A stretch of DNA of 22,313 nt, from assembly GCA_964611525.1 (NCBI GenBank), contig CAZTAL010000017.1:1-22313 (forward strand). The letters are read 5' to 3'. Source of the DNA: JAAYJR01 sp964611525. GTDB taxonomy: Bacteria; Bacteroidota; Bacteroidia; Bacteroidales; Prolixibacteraceae. Below the pieces are notes generated by a model. That model did no database searches, had not been told where the DNA came from, and saw only the letters and a list, made by a program, of their open reading frames with translations. A program made the position numbers and the translations under genes. Shown here piece by piece: positions 1 to 7,581 of this stretch. How positions within the stretch are numbered: position 1 is the first letter of the stretch; every line of letters starts with the position of its first letter.

Positions 1-95
1 TTGATTGGCCGGGTAATCGGGGATAGTTTCCAATGCCTTTTTTAACCACTCATAAGGCTCAATGCCGTTAATCTTACAGGTGGCTAATAAAGAAT
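1..95 (-). pseudogene. IS66 tnpC 3' fragment (outermost remnant)
   Basis: Read on the minus strand this encodes a piece of the C-terminal part of an IS66 TnpC transposase (YSLLATCKINGIEPYEWL, then KKALETIPDYPANQ). The window starts inside the gene, so its 3' end is not seen. Upstream in its reading direction the match stops at about 95, where the terminal repeat of the next IS66 remnant begins. It is about 80% identical by eye to the second remnant at 173-265, so the two form an imperfect direct repeat. It has no start codon and lacks all catalytic residues, so it is a dead remnant. The exact right border (95-98) is ambiguous because the terminal repeat starts with A/T bases. Confidence 0.75.
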
Positions 96-112
96 AAACG
101 TATCCGTCCGGG
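96..112. repeat. IS66 terminal inverted repeat (remnant copy)
   Basis: The 17 bases AAACGTATCCGTCCGGG occur here and again, identically and in the same orientation, at 426-442. At 96 the motif lies beyond the tnpC stop codon and reads inward into the minus-strand remnant, so it would be that element's right end. At 426 it precedes tnpA of the plus-strand element, so it would be that element's left end. Sharing the same end sequence indicates that the two elements belong to the same IS66 subgroup. Confidence 0.65.
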
Positions 113-143
113 GAACTACATCTTTCCTAATTTAAATCTTCTA

Positions 144-420
144 TTATTTTTGGCCAGGTATCAATTTATGCAATTGATTGGCCGGGTAATCAGGGATAGT
201 TTCCAAAGCCTCTTTTAACCATTCAAAAGGCTCAATATTATTTAGCTTGCATGTGGCAAGTAGCGAGTATATGACAGCTGCATTCTTGGCCCCCTCATGA
301 GATCCTGCGAATAAATAATTTTTTCTTCCCAGGGCCACTGGTCTAATGCTATTTTCGATAAGATTATTATCTATATTAAAGCGGCCATCATCAACATAAC
401 GTTTTAATCTTGGCCACAAT
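144..420 (-). pseudogene. IS66 tnpC 3' fragment with catalytic Glu motif
   Basis: The minus strand encodes the C-terminal portion of a TnpC transposase, from LWPRLKRYVDDGRF through the DNNLIENSIRPVALGR signature to a stop at 144-146. The Glu of the ENSIRP motif is the third member of the IS66 DDE triad. The first about 50 bases are identical to 2435-2486 in the plus-strand tnpC, and the identity resumes on the far side of the RIT element up to the codons for VALGR. After that the two C-termini diverge strongly. The upstream open frame seen through the terminal repeat of the next element is not part of the original gene. Non-functional fragment. Confidence 0.8.
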
Positions 421-425
421 GGATA

Positions 426-442
426 AAACGTATCCGTCCGGG
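426..442. repeat. IS66 left terminal repeat (IRL)
   Basis: Identical 17-base copy of the motif at 96-112, placed 57 bases before the tnpA start codon. It marks the left end of the plus-strand IS66. The end may extend 1-3 bases further left, since the preceding bases are A/T and differ between the two copies. Confidence 0.65.
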
Positions 443-498
443 CATGAGCATATTTTATGTATAAGATAAAATGGCCATCTTGCCTCCAAAAAATTATT

Positions 499-816
499 AT
501 GACTTTACAGGAAAAACGTACCACTATGTTAAGTAAGGTGGAGGAATGGCAGACGTCAGGCATGTCACTGGCAAATTTTGCCAAAAAAAACAATATTCCA
601 TGTTCTACCTTCAGCTATTGGATATCCAAAAGCAAGAGGCTTACCAAAAATAATAAATCAGTGACGGAGTCTTCAGATTTTATCCGCTTCAGCGGTGATG
701 AGTTTCTTCCATGCATAACCGGTCAAGAGGTAAGAGTGCAATATCCCAATGGGGTTTCACTTATTATGCCGGCTGACACATCAATAAGGGATTTGAAAAA
801 ACTGATTAATTTTTAA
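499..816 (+). CDS. tnpA: IS66 accessory protein TnpA
   Basis: This 105-residue protein is the first ORF of the IS66 element. It has an N-terminal helix-turn-helix of the transposase OrfA type (VEEWQTSGMSLANFAKKNN, then CSTFSYWISK), followed by a short basic and variable tail. In IS66 elements TnpA helps TnpC with DNA recognition and transposition; its exact role is unclear. I chose the ATG at 499, which gives the family-like beginning MTLQEKRTTML. An upstream in-frame ATG at 457 would add 14 residues overlapping the end region. The gene is followed after 6 bases by tnpB, so the two are probably co-transcribed. Confidence 0.8.
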   Translation: MTLQEKRTTMLSKVEEWQTSGMSLANFAKKNNIPCSTFSYWISKSKRLTKNNKSVTESSDFIRFSGDEFLPCITGQEVRVQYPNGVSLIMPADTSIRDLKKLINF

Positions 817-822
817 CTGGGG

Positions 823-1161
823 ATGTTTTCTGTTTCTTCCGGTAATTATTACCTGTTCAAATCACCCACCGACATGCGGAAAAGTTTCGACGGATTATGT
901 GGCCTTGTCAGCGGGAGATTGGGCAAAGATCCCCGCAGTGGTGATATATTTATTTTCCTTAATAAAAAACGTACACTTGCTAAATTACTCAGGTGGGAGC
1001 CCGGTGGTTTTGTCCTGTTTTACAAGCGCCTTGAAAGAGGCACTTTTGAGATTCCGATGTCAAAGGATACAGGACTTGCACAACCACTTGAATACGGTCA
1101 ACTGGTCATGATGATAACTGGTTTTTCACTGAAATATGCAAAAAAAAGGAGGCGTTTTTAG
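823..1161 (+). CDS. tnpB: IS66 accessory protein TnpB (Orf2 family)
   Basis: This 112-residue protein is a typical IS66 Orf2/TnpB. It has the family signature YLFKSPTDMRKSFDGLCGLV near the start, followed by GDIFIFLNKKRTLAKLLRWEPGG as two adjacent conserved blocks and FVLFYKRLERGTFEIP. The length is normal for the family (about 110-120) and the frame is intact. TnpB is needed for IS66 transposition, but its biochemical activity is not established. It starts 6 bases after tnpA and ends 71 bases before tnpC. Confidence 0.9.
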   Translation: MFSVSSGNYYLFKSPTDMRKSFDGLCGLVSGRLGKDPRSGDIFIFLNKKRTLAKLLRWEPGGFVLFYKRLERGTFEIPMSKDTGLAQPLEYGQLVMMITGFSLKYAKKRRRF

Positions 1162-1177
1162 CAACAATTTTTTGTTG
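1162..1177 (+). other. Small perfect hairpin after tnpB
   Basis: CAACAATTTTTTGTTG forms a 6-bp stem (CAACAA/TTGTTG) with a TTTT loop directly after the tnpB stop codon, within the 71-base gap before tnpC. It could tune expression of tnpC relative to tnpAB. The stem is short and A/T-rich, so chance occurrence is possible. Confidence 0.3.
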
Positions 1178-1232
1178 ATAAATGAGCTGTAAATCCTTTG
1201 ATATTTAGGCTTTTGATAGGTATTTTTACATC

Positions 1233-2490
1233 ATGACAACAGATGAAACCATAACCATATCGAAACAGGAATACCGGGAGCTTTTAGACTTCAAAGCCGA
1301 GGTTGGTTTATTAAAGCACCAGCTTGCTGAACTCAAGCGTATGATGTTTGGACAGAAGCGCGAACGCTTTGTTTCACCTGATCCGGCCCAGGGGATACTG
1401 TTTGATCTTCCTGTGGAAGAAACTACTGAAAGACAGGTAGAAGAGATTACCTATACCCGCACCAAGCCAAAAAAGGAGAAAAAACAACCTTTACGTGTGG
1501 AAATACCTTCTTATGTTCCACGCAGAGAGGAAACAATCGAGCCTGACAATATTCCTGCAGATGCAAAAAAAATTGGTGAAAGAATTACCGAAATTTTGGA
1601 ATATGAGCCACCTACTATTTATGTGCGTAAAATAATATGCCCTAAATACATTGTGGAAACAAGTGATGAAGGAACAAAGATCGAGGTGGCCCCTCTTCCG
1701 TCGCTTCCTATTCCAAAGGGCAACGCAGGGGCCTCTATCATTGCACATATCCTGGTAAGCAAATTTACGGATCATTTACCTTACTACCGGCAGTCAAAAA
1801 TATTTAAACGTCAGGGCCTTTACATCCCTGATTCCACTATCGGAGGTTGGGCAAATACTGCAATATCCAACTGGCTTACACCACTTTGGGAAGCGATGAA
1901 AGCCAAAATGGTTGAAACTGATTACCTTATGGCCGATGAAACCCCTATCCCGGTGCTGACAAAAGATAAACCGGGGTCAACACATCGCGGATCCCATTGG
2001 GTATATTATGATCCTATAAGAAAAATAGTGATTTTCGACTATCAGCAAAGCCGAAGCCGAAGTGGGCCTAAAAGTTTTCTCAAGAATTTTTCCGGATACC
2101 TGCAAACAGATGGCTACTCTGCATATGAAAAGCTGGCCCCACCAGGCAAGATAACCCTGATGGCCTGCATGGCACATGCCAGAAGGACCTATGAAAAATC
2201 ATTGGATAATGACCCCAGGCTGGCCCAGGAAGCATTAACCATGATACAGGATTTATACAAGGTGGAACGGGAAGCACGTGAAACAGAACTTTCTTATGAT
2301 GAGATCAAATCTCTGAGGCAGGAAAAATCTGTGAAGATCCTTGATCAGTTTGAAAAGTTCCTTTTTGAAAATAAGCCAAAAGTATTGCCTAAAAGCGCCA
2401 TCGGTAAGGCTTTTAACTATACATTGAATTTGTGGCCAAGATTAAAACGTTATGTTGATGATGGCCGCTTTAATATAGATAATAATTTTA
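1233..2490 (+). pseudogene. tnpC: IS66 transposase tnpC, 5' part (split by RIT)
   Basis: This segment codes for about 419 residues of the IS66 DDE transposase. It has an N-terminal coiled-coil/leucine-zipper region (KQEYRELLDFKAEVGLLKHQ, residues about 10-40), a middle DNA-binding region, and the first two catalytic acids: D235 in MADETPIPVL and D293 in LQTDGYSAYE. It is open to DNNF, where the RIT element begins. The reading frame then runs into RIT DNA and stops at 2556-2558. The third catalytic residue (Glu) lies on the other side of RIT at 7584-7586. Joining 2490 to 7582 restores one open frame (DNN-F-I-ENSIRP), so the disruption is due only to the insertion. Confidence 0.9.
2487..2490. 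repeat. RIT target-site duplication, left copy (ttta)
   Basis: ttta directly precedes the left RIT end and is repeated as ttta at 7578-7581 directly after the right end. Removing the element and one copy gives an uninterrupted tnpC that differs by a single base from the corresponding stretch of the remnant at 144-420 (…aat-tttatcg versus …aat-cttatcg). The surroundings are A/T-rich, so the length could be 4-6 bp. Confidence 0.65.
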
Positions 2491-2580
2491 TTTATCCCAA
2501 CTTTTCAATTATCCCAACTTCTATTCTATCAAACACTATATCAGTATGTTGCTTATAAAAAGTTGGGATAATATTATTGT
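2491..2580. repeat. RIT left end: three copies of a TATCCCAACTT motif
   Basis: The left end carries TTTATCCCAACTT at 2491-2503 and ATTATCCCAACTT at 2508-2520 as direct repeats. An inverted copy (AAGTTGGGATAATATTATTG) begins at 2560, about 40 bases further in. The outer 40 bases match the right end in inverted orientation with about five mismatches, and the inner copy also has a mirror partner at 7489-7512. Three copies per end would suit several recombinase binding sites, but that is inference. Confidence 0.8.
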
Positions 2581-2582
2581 CT

Positions 2583-3489
2583 TTATTCGATTTCTATTCC
2601 GAACATTGCCGCTAATCCCTTGTTTTCGGGTAGTTTCCATTTTTTCCTCATGGACTTGGTTAAAGTATCTTCGAGAGTTTCAATTGCAGCCTTTTTTTGT
2701 TCCTCCGTAACATCCTGATATACCATTGTTGATTGCAGGCTGGAGTGTCCCATCAACTCCTTAATTTCTACGATATTGATATTGTCTTCTCTCCAATGAC
2801 ACGCCATACTGTGACGCCATAAATGACTGTGCAGGTCGAGGGGAACCTCCTCACATCTTTCATGAGCTTTTTTTGCATATAACTTCAACCGCTTACTAAT
2901 GGCAGGTTGTGTCAGTTTGCCTCGTATTCCATGGCATGGAGAGTAAAACAAAAAGTCTCCCGGTTTAGGATCCGGTTTATGGAACAACTTCATATACCGT
3001 TCCAGCCATTCAACAAGTCTCTTCTGAAGATATATAGATCTAATCCTGCCTCCTTTACCATGAAGTATTACAAAAGGTTCCTTTGCCTTAATATGGATAT
3101 CAGAAACCTTCAATGAGAGTATTTCGTCAATGCGGGCTGCAACTCCGTAACTCAGCATCATTAGGGCAAGATCCCTCAAGCCTATGCGTGTTGAAGTATC
3201 AGGAACTGCAAATACAGCCTGAACCGCATTCCTGCTCATCCCGTTGACTTTTCTTTTAGGTTCCTTGAGAGTACGCAAATGCACGGACACTCTGATATAG
3301 AGATAACTGTATGCCGGATTTCTACCCCCCGATGTATTCCAACAGGCTTTTTATAGCCGCCATTCTGTTATTGCAGGTTCCATTGCAGACACCTCGTACC
3401 TGCTTCATCCATATCTGCCATTCATTTAATTTTTCAACAGAAAAACATTCACCGTTCAAATTGAATGGTGTGATGCCTTTATTGGATTC
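2583..3489 (-). pseudogene. ritC: RIT tyrosine recombinase RitC, 3' part (frameshifted)
   Basis: This is the larger part of the third RIT recombinase, downstream of the IS110 insertion. It encodes ESNKGITPFNLNGECF through LLEYIGG, then hits a stop (TAG at 3322-3324) because of one extra base in a run of six C on the plus strand (3325-3330). With five C the frame runs on through RNPAYSYLYIR into the catalytic domain. That domain has the box I Arg in ARIDEILSLKVSD, the HSHLWRHSMA box with HxxR-like residues, GHSSLQST and the nucleophile Tyr in MVYQDVT, and ends at 2583. Joined with the 55 codons at 5094-5258, the repaired protein would be about 356 residues. The homopolymer shift may be real decay or a sequencing error, but the IS insertion is real damage in either case. 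Confidence 0.85.
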
Positions 3490-3508
3490 TCTTATGTAAC
3501 TTATTTTT

Positions 3509-4859
3509 TCAAGCCGCCTCAAGAAGAGCTATTTTCTTCTTTAGTTGGTTGATTTTCTTTTGTTTATACTTTTGTTGATAGTCATCCAAAGCTTTAGGAT
3601 TAAAAGCTTCTTTGTTGGCAACCATCTTGTAATAGATAATTGCGAGTTTTCTTGCTGTTGCCACAACGGCTTTTGCCGCACCTGCTTTTGCCCGTATCCT
3701 CCGGTAATGATCACCCAAAGAACTTTTGCTATTGTACAAACTATTGGCTGCCATTCTGAATGCCTGGCCTGCATGGTGCTTTTTTTTCATGATGCGGCTA
3801 CTTATTGTTTTTCCCCCTGATACTTTTGTATTTGGCGCTAATCCTAACCATGAGGTAAAATAATGTTCGGTTTTCCATTTGGACATGTCTGTGCCTACTT
3901 CGGACATAATGGTCAGCGCACTTATTTCGCTTATGCCAACGACTTCTGTAACATCTACACCCAATATCTCCCTGAGATGGGCCGTAAGGTTAAATGGAAC
4001 TTTGTGTTTACCACTGGAAACTTTTTCTTTTTACTTTGGGAATATCGGGTATAATACCTTCGTTTCTTGAAGCAATTTGCTCAACCAACTGTTTTTCTAT
4101 TTCCCTGTCGCATTCTTCAATCATCTGGCGATGGGTGAAATATAGTTGGTAACATTGGCGTAGTTCAAATAAATGTTCTGCAGTCCAGTATCCTTCCAAT
4201 GATTTTACAACGTCTTCCCGACTTGCTTTTATGCGTTTGTCCCTCATGTCGGCAAGTATTTCAGGGTTACGTTCCCCTTCAAGTATGGCTTCTATTATGC
4301 GCAACCCGGTTTTACCATCTATATCACTAATGATGGTGTGCAATTTAATATTCATTAGCTCCAATGCCTTTTGCATCCGGTTGATATAACTGGAAGAGGT
4401 GCGCACCAAATTCTTTCGGTGACGAACCATACTTCTTAACGTACGTGTCATATTATCGGGTTGAAAACTGGCATTGAGCAATCCGCAACTATGTAATTTC
4501 TGTATCCACTCTGCATCGCTTTCGTCCTCTTTCCTGCCGGTTACATTTTTGACATGTTTTGCATTGACAAGGTAAACTTCAAAACCCTCTTCCTGCAACA
4601 GAAGGAATAATGCCACCCAATATACCCCTGTACTTTCCATAGCCACGGAGGTAATGCCATTTTCTTTAAGGCACTTTGCAATGGAATGCAGATCAGTTGT
4701 GAAACATCCGAATGCACGAATTTCTAATTGTTCAGAACTAATCGGGTATGCTACCATCATTTCTGTATCTGACACATCAATTCCTGCTGTTGCCGGCCTG
4801 ATTACCGGTAATTGTGAAATCCTTTTCACTTTCTCATTTTTTGTTTTAATTTTACTCAT
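3509..4859 (-). pseudogene. IS110-family transposase (one frameshift)
   Basis: The N-terminal RuvC-like DEDD domain is visible: AGIDVSDTEM, VAMESTGVYW and GRKEDESDAEWIQKL carry the acidic residues. A helical middle follows, and then the C-terminal Tnp_20 domain with SGGKTISSR, whose Ser is the expected second catalytic residue. The first frame ends at 4008 (…VKRKSFQW-stop). The correct continuation (VSSGKHKVPFNLTAHLREI, then LGVDVTEVVG) lies one base away, and the shift is in the A-rich run at 4020-4034. Repaired, the protein would be about 450 residues. I start it at the ATG at 4859 (MSKIKTKNEK); the 34 residues upstream in frame lie in the non-coding end. The shift is probably decay or a homopolymer error. 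A programmed shift is unlikely, since +1 movement would be needed. Confidence 0.85.
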
Positions 4860-5093
4860 GTTTTTAAATTTAAGTGTTAAAATTGCCCCGTGCCTGGTGG
4901 TCTTTGGGAGATTAATTCTCTTATACGGCATCCAACTGCCAATTGGGACTCTTAAAACCACACAGAACCAGACTAAAAAATGATGTCAAAGCATCATAGA
5001 AATGACGGTTTTCTCTGCATGGGGCAACGCTTAAATTTAGCATATTTTCTCAAGTTATTTTTCTTGGGGCTATATTGCCCGACAATGAGGGAC
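4860..5093 (-). ncRNA. Candidate IS110 bridge-RNA region
   Basis: In IS110-group elements the non-coding end upstream of the transposase encodes a bridge RNA whose two loops pair with target and donor DNA. This element has 234 bases of non-coding sequence in that position, long enough for such an RNA (about 180 nt in IS621). I assign it by position only and have not folded it or matched loops to the ritC target. No convincing protein is encoded here. Confidence 0.4.
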
Positions 5094-5258
5094 TAAAAAC
5101 TTAACATATAATGAAAGGGATAACCTATATGACCGCTCCGTATGGCAACTGCTTGTCTTCAGTGAAGGAACATGAATGTTAATACAGTCATACGTATAAC
5201 GGGCCAGCTCCTTTGCTTGCTGAGTTATGCCACTTTTTGTATTATTCTTCGTTCTCAT
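5094..5258 (-). pseudogene. ritC: RIT tyrosine recombinase RitC, 5' part
   Basis: These are the first 55 codons of ritC (MRTKNNTKSG … LSLSLYVKFL), cut off by the IS110 insertion. The ATG overlaps the stop codon of ritB (ATGA), showing the translational coupling typical of RIT operons. The segment corresponds to the start of the N-terminal SAM-like, core-binding domain of tyrosine recombinases. The frame runs seven codons into the IS before stopping. Confidence 0.85.
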
Positions 5259-6223
5259 AGATCTGGTAATTGAGGTAAGAGATTGTTAAAACTGTTTTCA
5301 GTGTTCCTTTTCAGTTTGTCGGTGAGCATCGGTGTTATATGGAAGTACCCATATGTACTTTGGATACTTTTATGGCCCATACTTCTGGACAGAAAAAGGA
5401 GTTTCCCGCTTAATTCGTATCCATGGTTCTCCCATTTTGTAATATTTGTCACCGCGTAATGGCTGCGGAGATCATATGCACATGCCGCTTCTGTATTCAG
5501 ACTATACCAAACATTCCTGAAGTGATAACCTTTCCAAGCGGGAGTATGCGTATTGTCATTCCTATCCGGGAAAAAATATTCGCGTCCCGGCATCAGTTTT
5601 GACATCGCTTCATTATACTTTTTTAGGATGGACAGCATTGATTCGTGAAGTGCGACACGATGTTGGTCCGCTCCTTTGGATCTTTCAATTTCGAACACTC
5701 CGTTCTTTAGGTCTACATTTCGGCATTTCAGCCATCTGCACTCACAAGTTCTCATTCCCGAACTCAAAAGAAGACGGAAGAATACCGGAAGTTCAAGGCG
5801 GTTCAACATGGCGTGAAGACTTCTTTGTCGTAATGACAACTTCATGAAGTAGCTGTCGCATTCATGGAAAAAGGAAACCAGTTCCTCACGTGTAAAATAA
5901 TGAGGTAAATATGAACATGGAACATTTGCTGAATCCCTTCTTGATCCCGATTTTGTCCATTTACGTTTGCGGGCATAATCTATGAAGTTCCATATAGCCG
6001 TAGTCCGTACCCTGCAAGAATTCCCGTTTTCTGTCGGTCTTGGATTACACCAGGAAGTCATCTCATCGGTAAGAATATCCGCTGCCGGATAGTTGTCCGC
6101 AATGTAATTGTCAAAATAGTGCAGGTTCTCGTAATAGGTCTTGCACCATTGTCCTGCTGCCTGTCTGCTTAGAATGAACTCTTCAAAAAGCGGTGCAAGA
6201 AATGATTTGAACGGCCTTTTCAT
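5255..6223 (-). CDS. ritB: RIT tyrosine recombinase RitB
   Basis: This intact 322-residue tyrosine recombinase is the middle gene of the RIT trio. The N-terminal core-binding region is followed by the catalytic domain with box I Arg in SSGMRTCECRWLKC (about residue 159), AYDLRSHYAV (Arg of HxxR; the His position is Tyr), then SMGHKSIQSTYGYFH, which provides the His/Gly motif and the nucleophile Tyr near residue 291. The ATG overlaps the ritA stop (ATGA), and its own stop overlaps the ritC start in the same way. In RIT elements all three proteins are presumed to act together on the terminal repeats; individual roles are not established. Confidence 0.88.
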   Translation of the reverse strand: MKRPFKSFLAPLFEEFILSRQAAGQWCKTYYENLHYFDNYIADNYPAADILTDEMTSWCNPRPTENGNSCRVRTTAIWNFIDYARKRKWTKSGSRRDSANVPCSYLPHYFTREELVSFFHECDSYFMKLSLRQRSLHAMLNRLELPVFFRLLLSSGMRTCECRWLKCRNVDLKNGVFEIERSKGADQHRVALHESMLSILKKYNEAMSKLMPGREYFFPDRNDNTHTPAWKGYHFRNVWYSLNTEAACAYDLRSHYAVTNITKWENHGYELSGKLLFLSRSMGHKSIQSTYGYFHITPMLTDKLKRNTENSFNNLLPQLPDL

Positions 6224-7455
6224 ATTTCGAACAGTTCGTTGGACACCGGATATTCAGTGACGCTTATTGAACATTCACGCAGATGCTCAATATCTGCATC
6301 TGCATACGGTTTGATGGATTCGGGTGAGCTATGGCCGACAATCGAAGAAACGATATCACATTCAATATCATGGCTCAAAAGATATGTGACAAGGTGATGG
6401 CGAAGCACTCTCAATCCTTTGGTGCCTCCTTCAGTCCGTACTCCCGCTTTTTCAAAAAGCTTCCTGACAATACCTCCGGGGTATTTCAGTTCACCATGAG
6501 GCCGGCTTTTTGTTACCATGACAGTCTTAACGGCATTTTTAGGCCTTTCCGTTGTTATGTAATCAAACAGTTCATTCCCTATTGCTGCATTCATAGGCAT
6601 TATTAATGGTTCTCCTGTTTTCGATTGTATAAAGTGTATCCGGCCATATTTCCAGTCAATATTTTCGTGTTTGAGTTTTGTAATATCAGTTCCTCTTAGT
6701 CCCAGAAAATATAACAGCCATCCGATACTCCGCTCAAGATGTGTCAGTCCCGAGTCCACGTTTTCAAGGCATTCTCGTATTTTCATGGATTCCTCCGGTG
6801 TCAGATACTGGAAATTCTTGGTACCGGATTTTATCGCAGGTAACATTTCGAGTATTTTTTGTGCCGGTTCTCCGTACAATTGCACTGCTGTTTTTAATGC
6901 AGCTTTAACCAAGCTGCAATAATCTTTACCCCTGATTTGTCGTTCTCCATTGAAAAAGAATGTATAGACCATTCTGTTTTCAACATTATGGAATGTTTCT
7001 GCACCACAATTTTGTAAATGCTTGAAGAAATTCATCGCTGCACGGGCTTCGGTCCATACGGTCTTTTTCTGCTTCTCATGCAAGCCGCCAAATTCAAAAT
7101 GATAGTCTATAGCTGATTGAAAAACAGTATTTAGTTGGTCGTATAATGGTGGAGGAGTGAGAAATCCATTTTTGGAGCCAATTCCACCTGGGTATATACC
7201 TTTTCGGTCAAACTGTTTAACATTTCCCATATAAGTCATTAAAGACTTGTATCTTGCTTCTTCCGGTTTATAACCACGTTTCCTGACTTCCAGAAAAAAA
7301 AGTTCCTCATATGAGGTAATTTCCGGTGATGCGCCAACTTCCAAAGTCAATCTGATACATTTTCTGGTTTGCAAAAGAGCATCTTTCTTGTAACCGTTTT
7401 CAACAAGGAAGTCCATCAACTTTTGATGGGTCTTCCGAAGATTTGATGTGTCCAT
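6220..7455 (-). CDS. ritA: RIT tyrosine recombinase RitA
   Basis: This intact 411-residue tyrosine recombinase is the first gene of the RIT operon. The N-terminal half holds the SAM-like DNA-binding region. The C-terminal half holds box I Arg in LLYFLGLRGTDITKLKHENI (about residue 253), a GLRVLRHHLVTYLL box (about 350), VGHSSPES and a Tyr in IKPYADADIE (about 383). The His of the HxxR motif appears to be Arg (RVLR). The start ATG at 7455 lies about 120 bases inside the right end, so its promoter must lie within the terminal repeat region. This suggests that binding of the recombinases to the ends could repress their own synthesis (inference). Confidence 0.88.
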   Translation of the reverse strand: MDTSNLRKTHQKLMDFLVENGYKKDALLQTRKCIRLTLEVGASPEITSYEELFFLEVRKRGYKPEEARYKSLMTYMGNVKQFDRKGIYPGGIGSKNGFLTPPPLYDQLNTVFQSAIDYHFEFGGLHEKQKKTVWTEARAAMNFFKHLQNCGAETFHNVENRMVYTFFFNGERQIRGKDYCSLVKAALKTAVQLYGEPAQKILEMLPAIKSGTKNFQYLTPEESMKIRECLENVDSGLTHLERSIGWLLYFLGLRGTDITKLKHENIDWKYGRIHFIQSKTGEPLIMPMNAAIGNELFDYITTERPKNAVKTVMVTKSRPHGELKYPGGIVRKLFEKAGVRTEGGTKGLRVLRHHLVTYLLSHDIECDIVSSIVGHSSPESIKPYADADIEHLRECSISVTEYPVSNELFEI

Positions 7456-7488
7456 ACGATATTATATTTAATTTACGGACACAATATA

Positions 7489-7577
7489 CGATAATATTAT
7501 CCCAACTTTTTTCTGATAGAATACTGATTACATGGAAGTTAAAACAGAAGTTGGGATAATAGAAAAGTTTGGATAAA
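7489..7577. repeat. RIT right end: mirror image of the left end
   Basis: Read inward from 7577 on the minus strand, the end begins TTTATCCAAACTTTTC, then ATTATCCCAACTTCT (7546-7560), and an inverted copy AAGTTGGGATAATATTATCG at 7489-7508. It mirrors the left end at 2491-2580. The outermost copy has one change in the core (TATCCAAACTT instead of TATCCCAACTT). The ritA leader begins here, so promoter and end sites overlap. Confidence 0.8.
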
Positions 7578-7581
7578 TTTA
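7578..7581. repeat. RIT target-site duplication, right copy (ttta)
   Basis: This is the second copy of the ttta duplication that flanks the RIT element; the first is at 2487-2490. The tnpC frame resumes here with the codon for Ile followed by GAA for the catalytic Glu. Confidence 0.65.

Larger units (their letters stand above)
96..425 (-). mobile_element. IS66-family remnant: right end plus 3' part of tnpC
   Basis: This block holds the 3' part of a minus-strand IS66 tnpC and, beyond its stop codon, a terminal repeat at 96-112 that borders the outer tnpC remnant. The other side is cut at about 418-425 by the terminal repeat of the plus-strand IS66. It therefore looks like an IS66 inserted into an older IS66 tnpC, then itself truncated by a third IS66. 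The tnpA, tnpB and 5' tnpC parts are missing. No target duplication could be identified because both host copies are incomplete. Confidence 0.65.
3490..5093 (-). mobile_element. IS110-family insertion sequence inside ritC
   Basis: The borders are inferred from the ritC frame. The codons for YVKFL end at 5094 and the expected next codons (ESNKG) begin at 3489, so about 1604 bp are inserted with no evident target duplication, as is common for IS110. The insert holds one transposase gene of the DEDD/Tnp_20 type, a non-coding stretch of 234 bases on its 5' side and about 19 bases on its 3' side. The long 5' non-coding end points to the IS110 group rather than IS1111. The border could shift by 1-3 bases. 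Confidence 0.8.
2491..7577 (-). mobile_element. RIT element (recombinase in trio), host of an IS110 insertion
   Basis: The element has three adjacent tyrosine recombinase genes (ritA, ritB, ritC) on the minus strand with overlapping stop/start codons, bounded by long inverted terminal repeats and a 4-bp duplication. This is the established layout of RIT elements. Without the 1.6-kb IS110 insert the element would be about 3.5 kb, the usual RIT size. It sits inside the IS66 tnpC gene, one codon before the catalytic Glu. RitA and RitB are intact, but RitC is broken by the IS110 insertion and also by a one-base shift in a run of six C (plus strand, 3325-3330). This copy is therefore probably not mobile unless it is helped in trans. 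Confidence 0.85.

Noticed and set aside
457..498. Longer tnpA start at the upstream ATG (457).
   Set aside because: The extra 14 residues do not fit the family and lie close to the terminal repeat; the ATG at 499 gives the usual N-terminus.
2491..2580. CRISPR-like array from the repeated TATCCCAACTT motif.
   Set aside because: There are only three copies per end, one inverted, with unequal spacing, and they coincide with the ends of a RIT element.
4008..4034. Programmed ribosomal frameshift in the IS110 transposase.
   Set aside because: The continuation needs a +1 movement and no X XXY YYZ slippery site for -1 is in the right frame. IS110 transposases are normally made from one frame, so decay or a homopolymer error is simpler.
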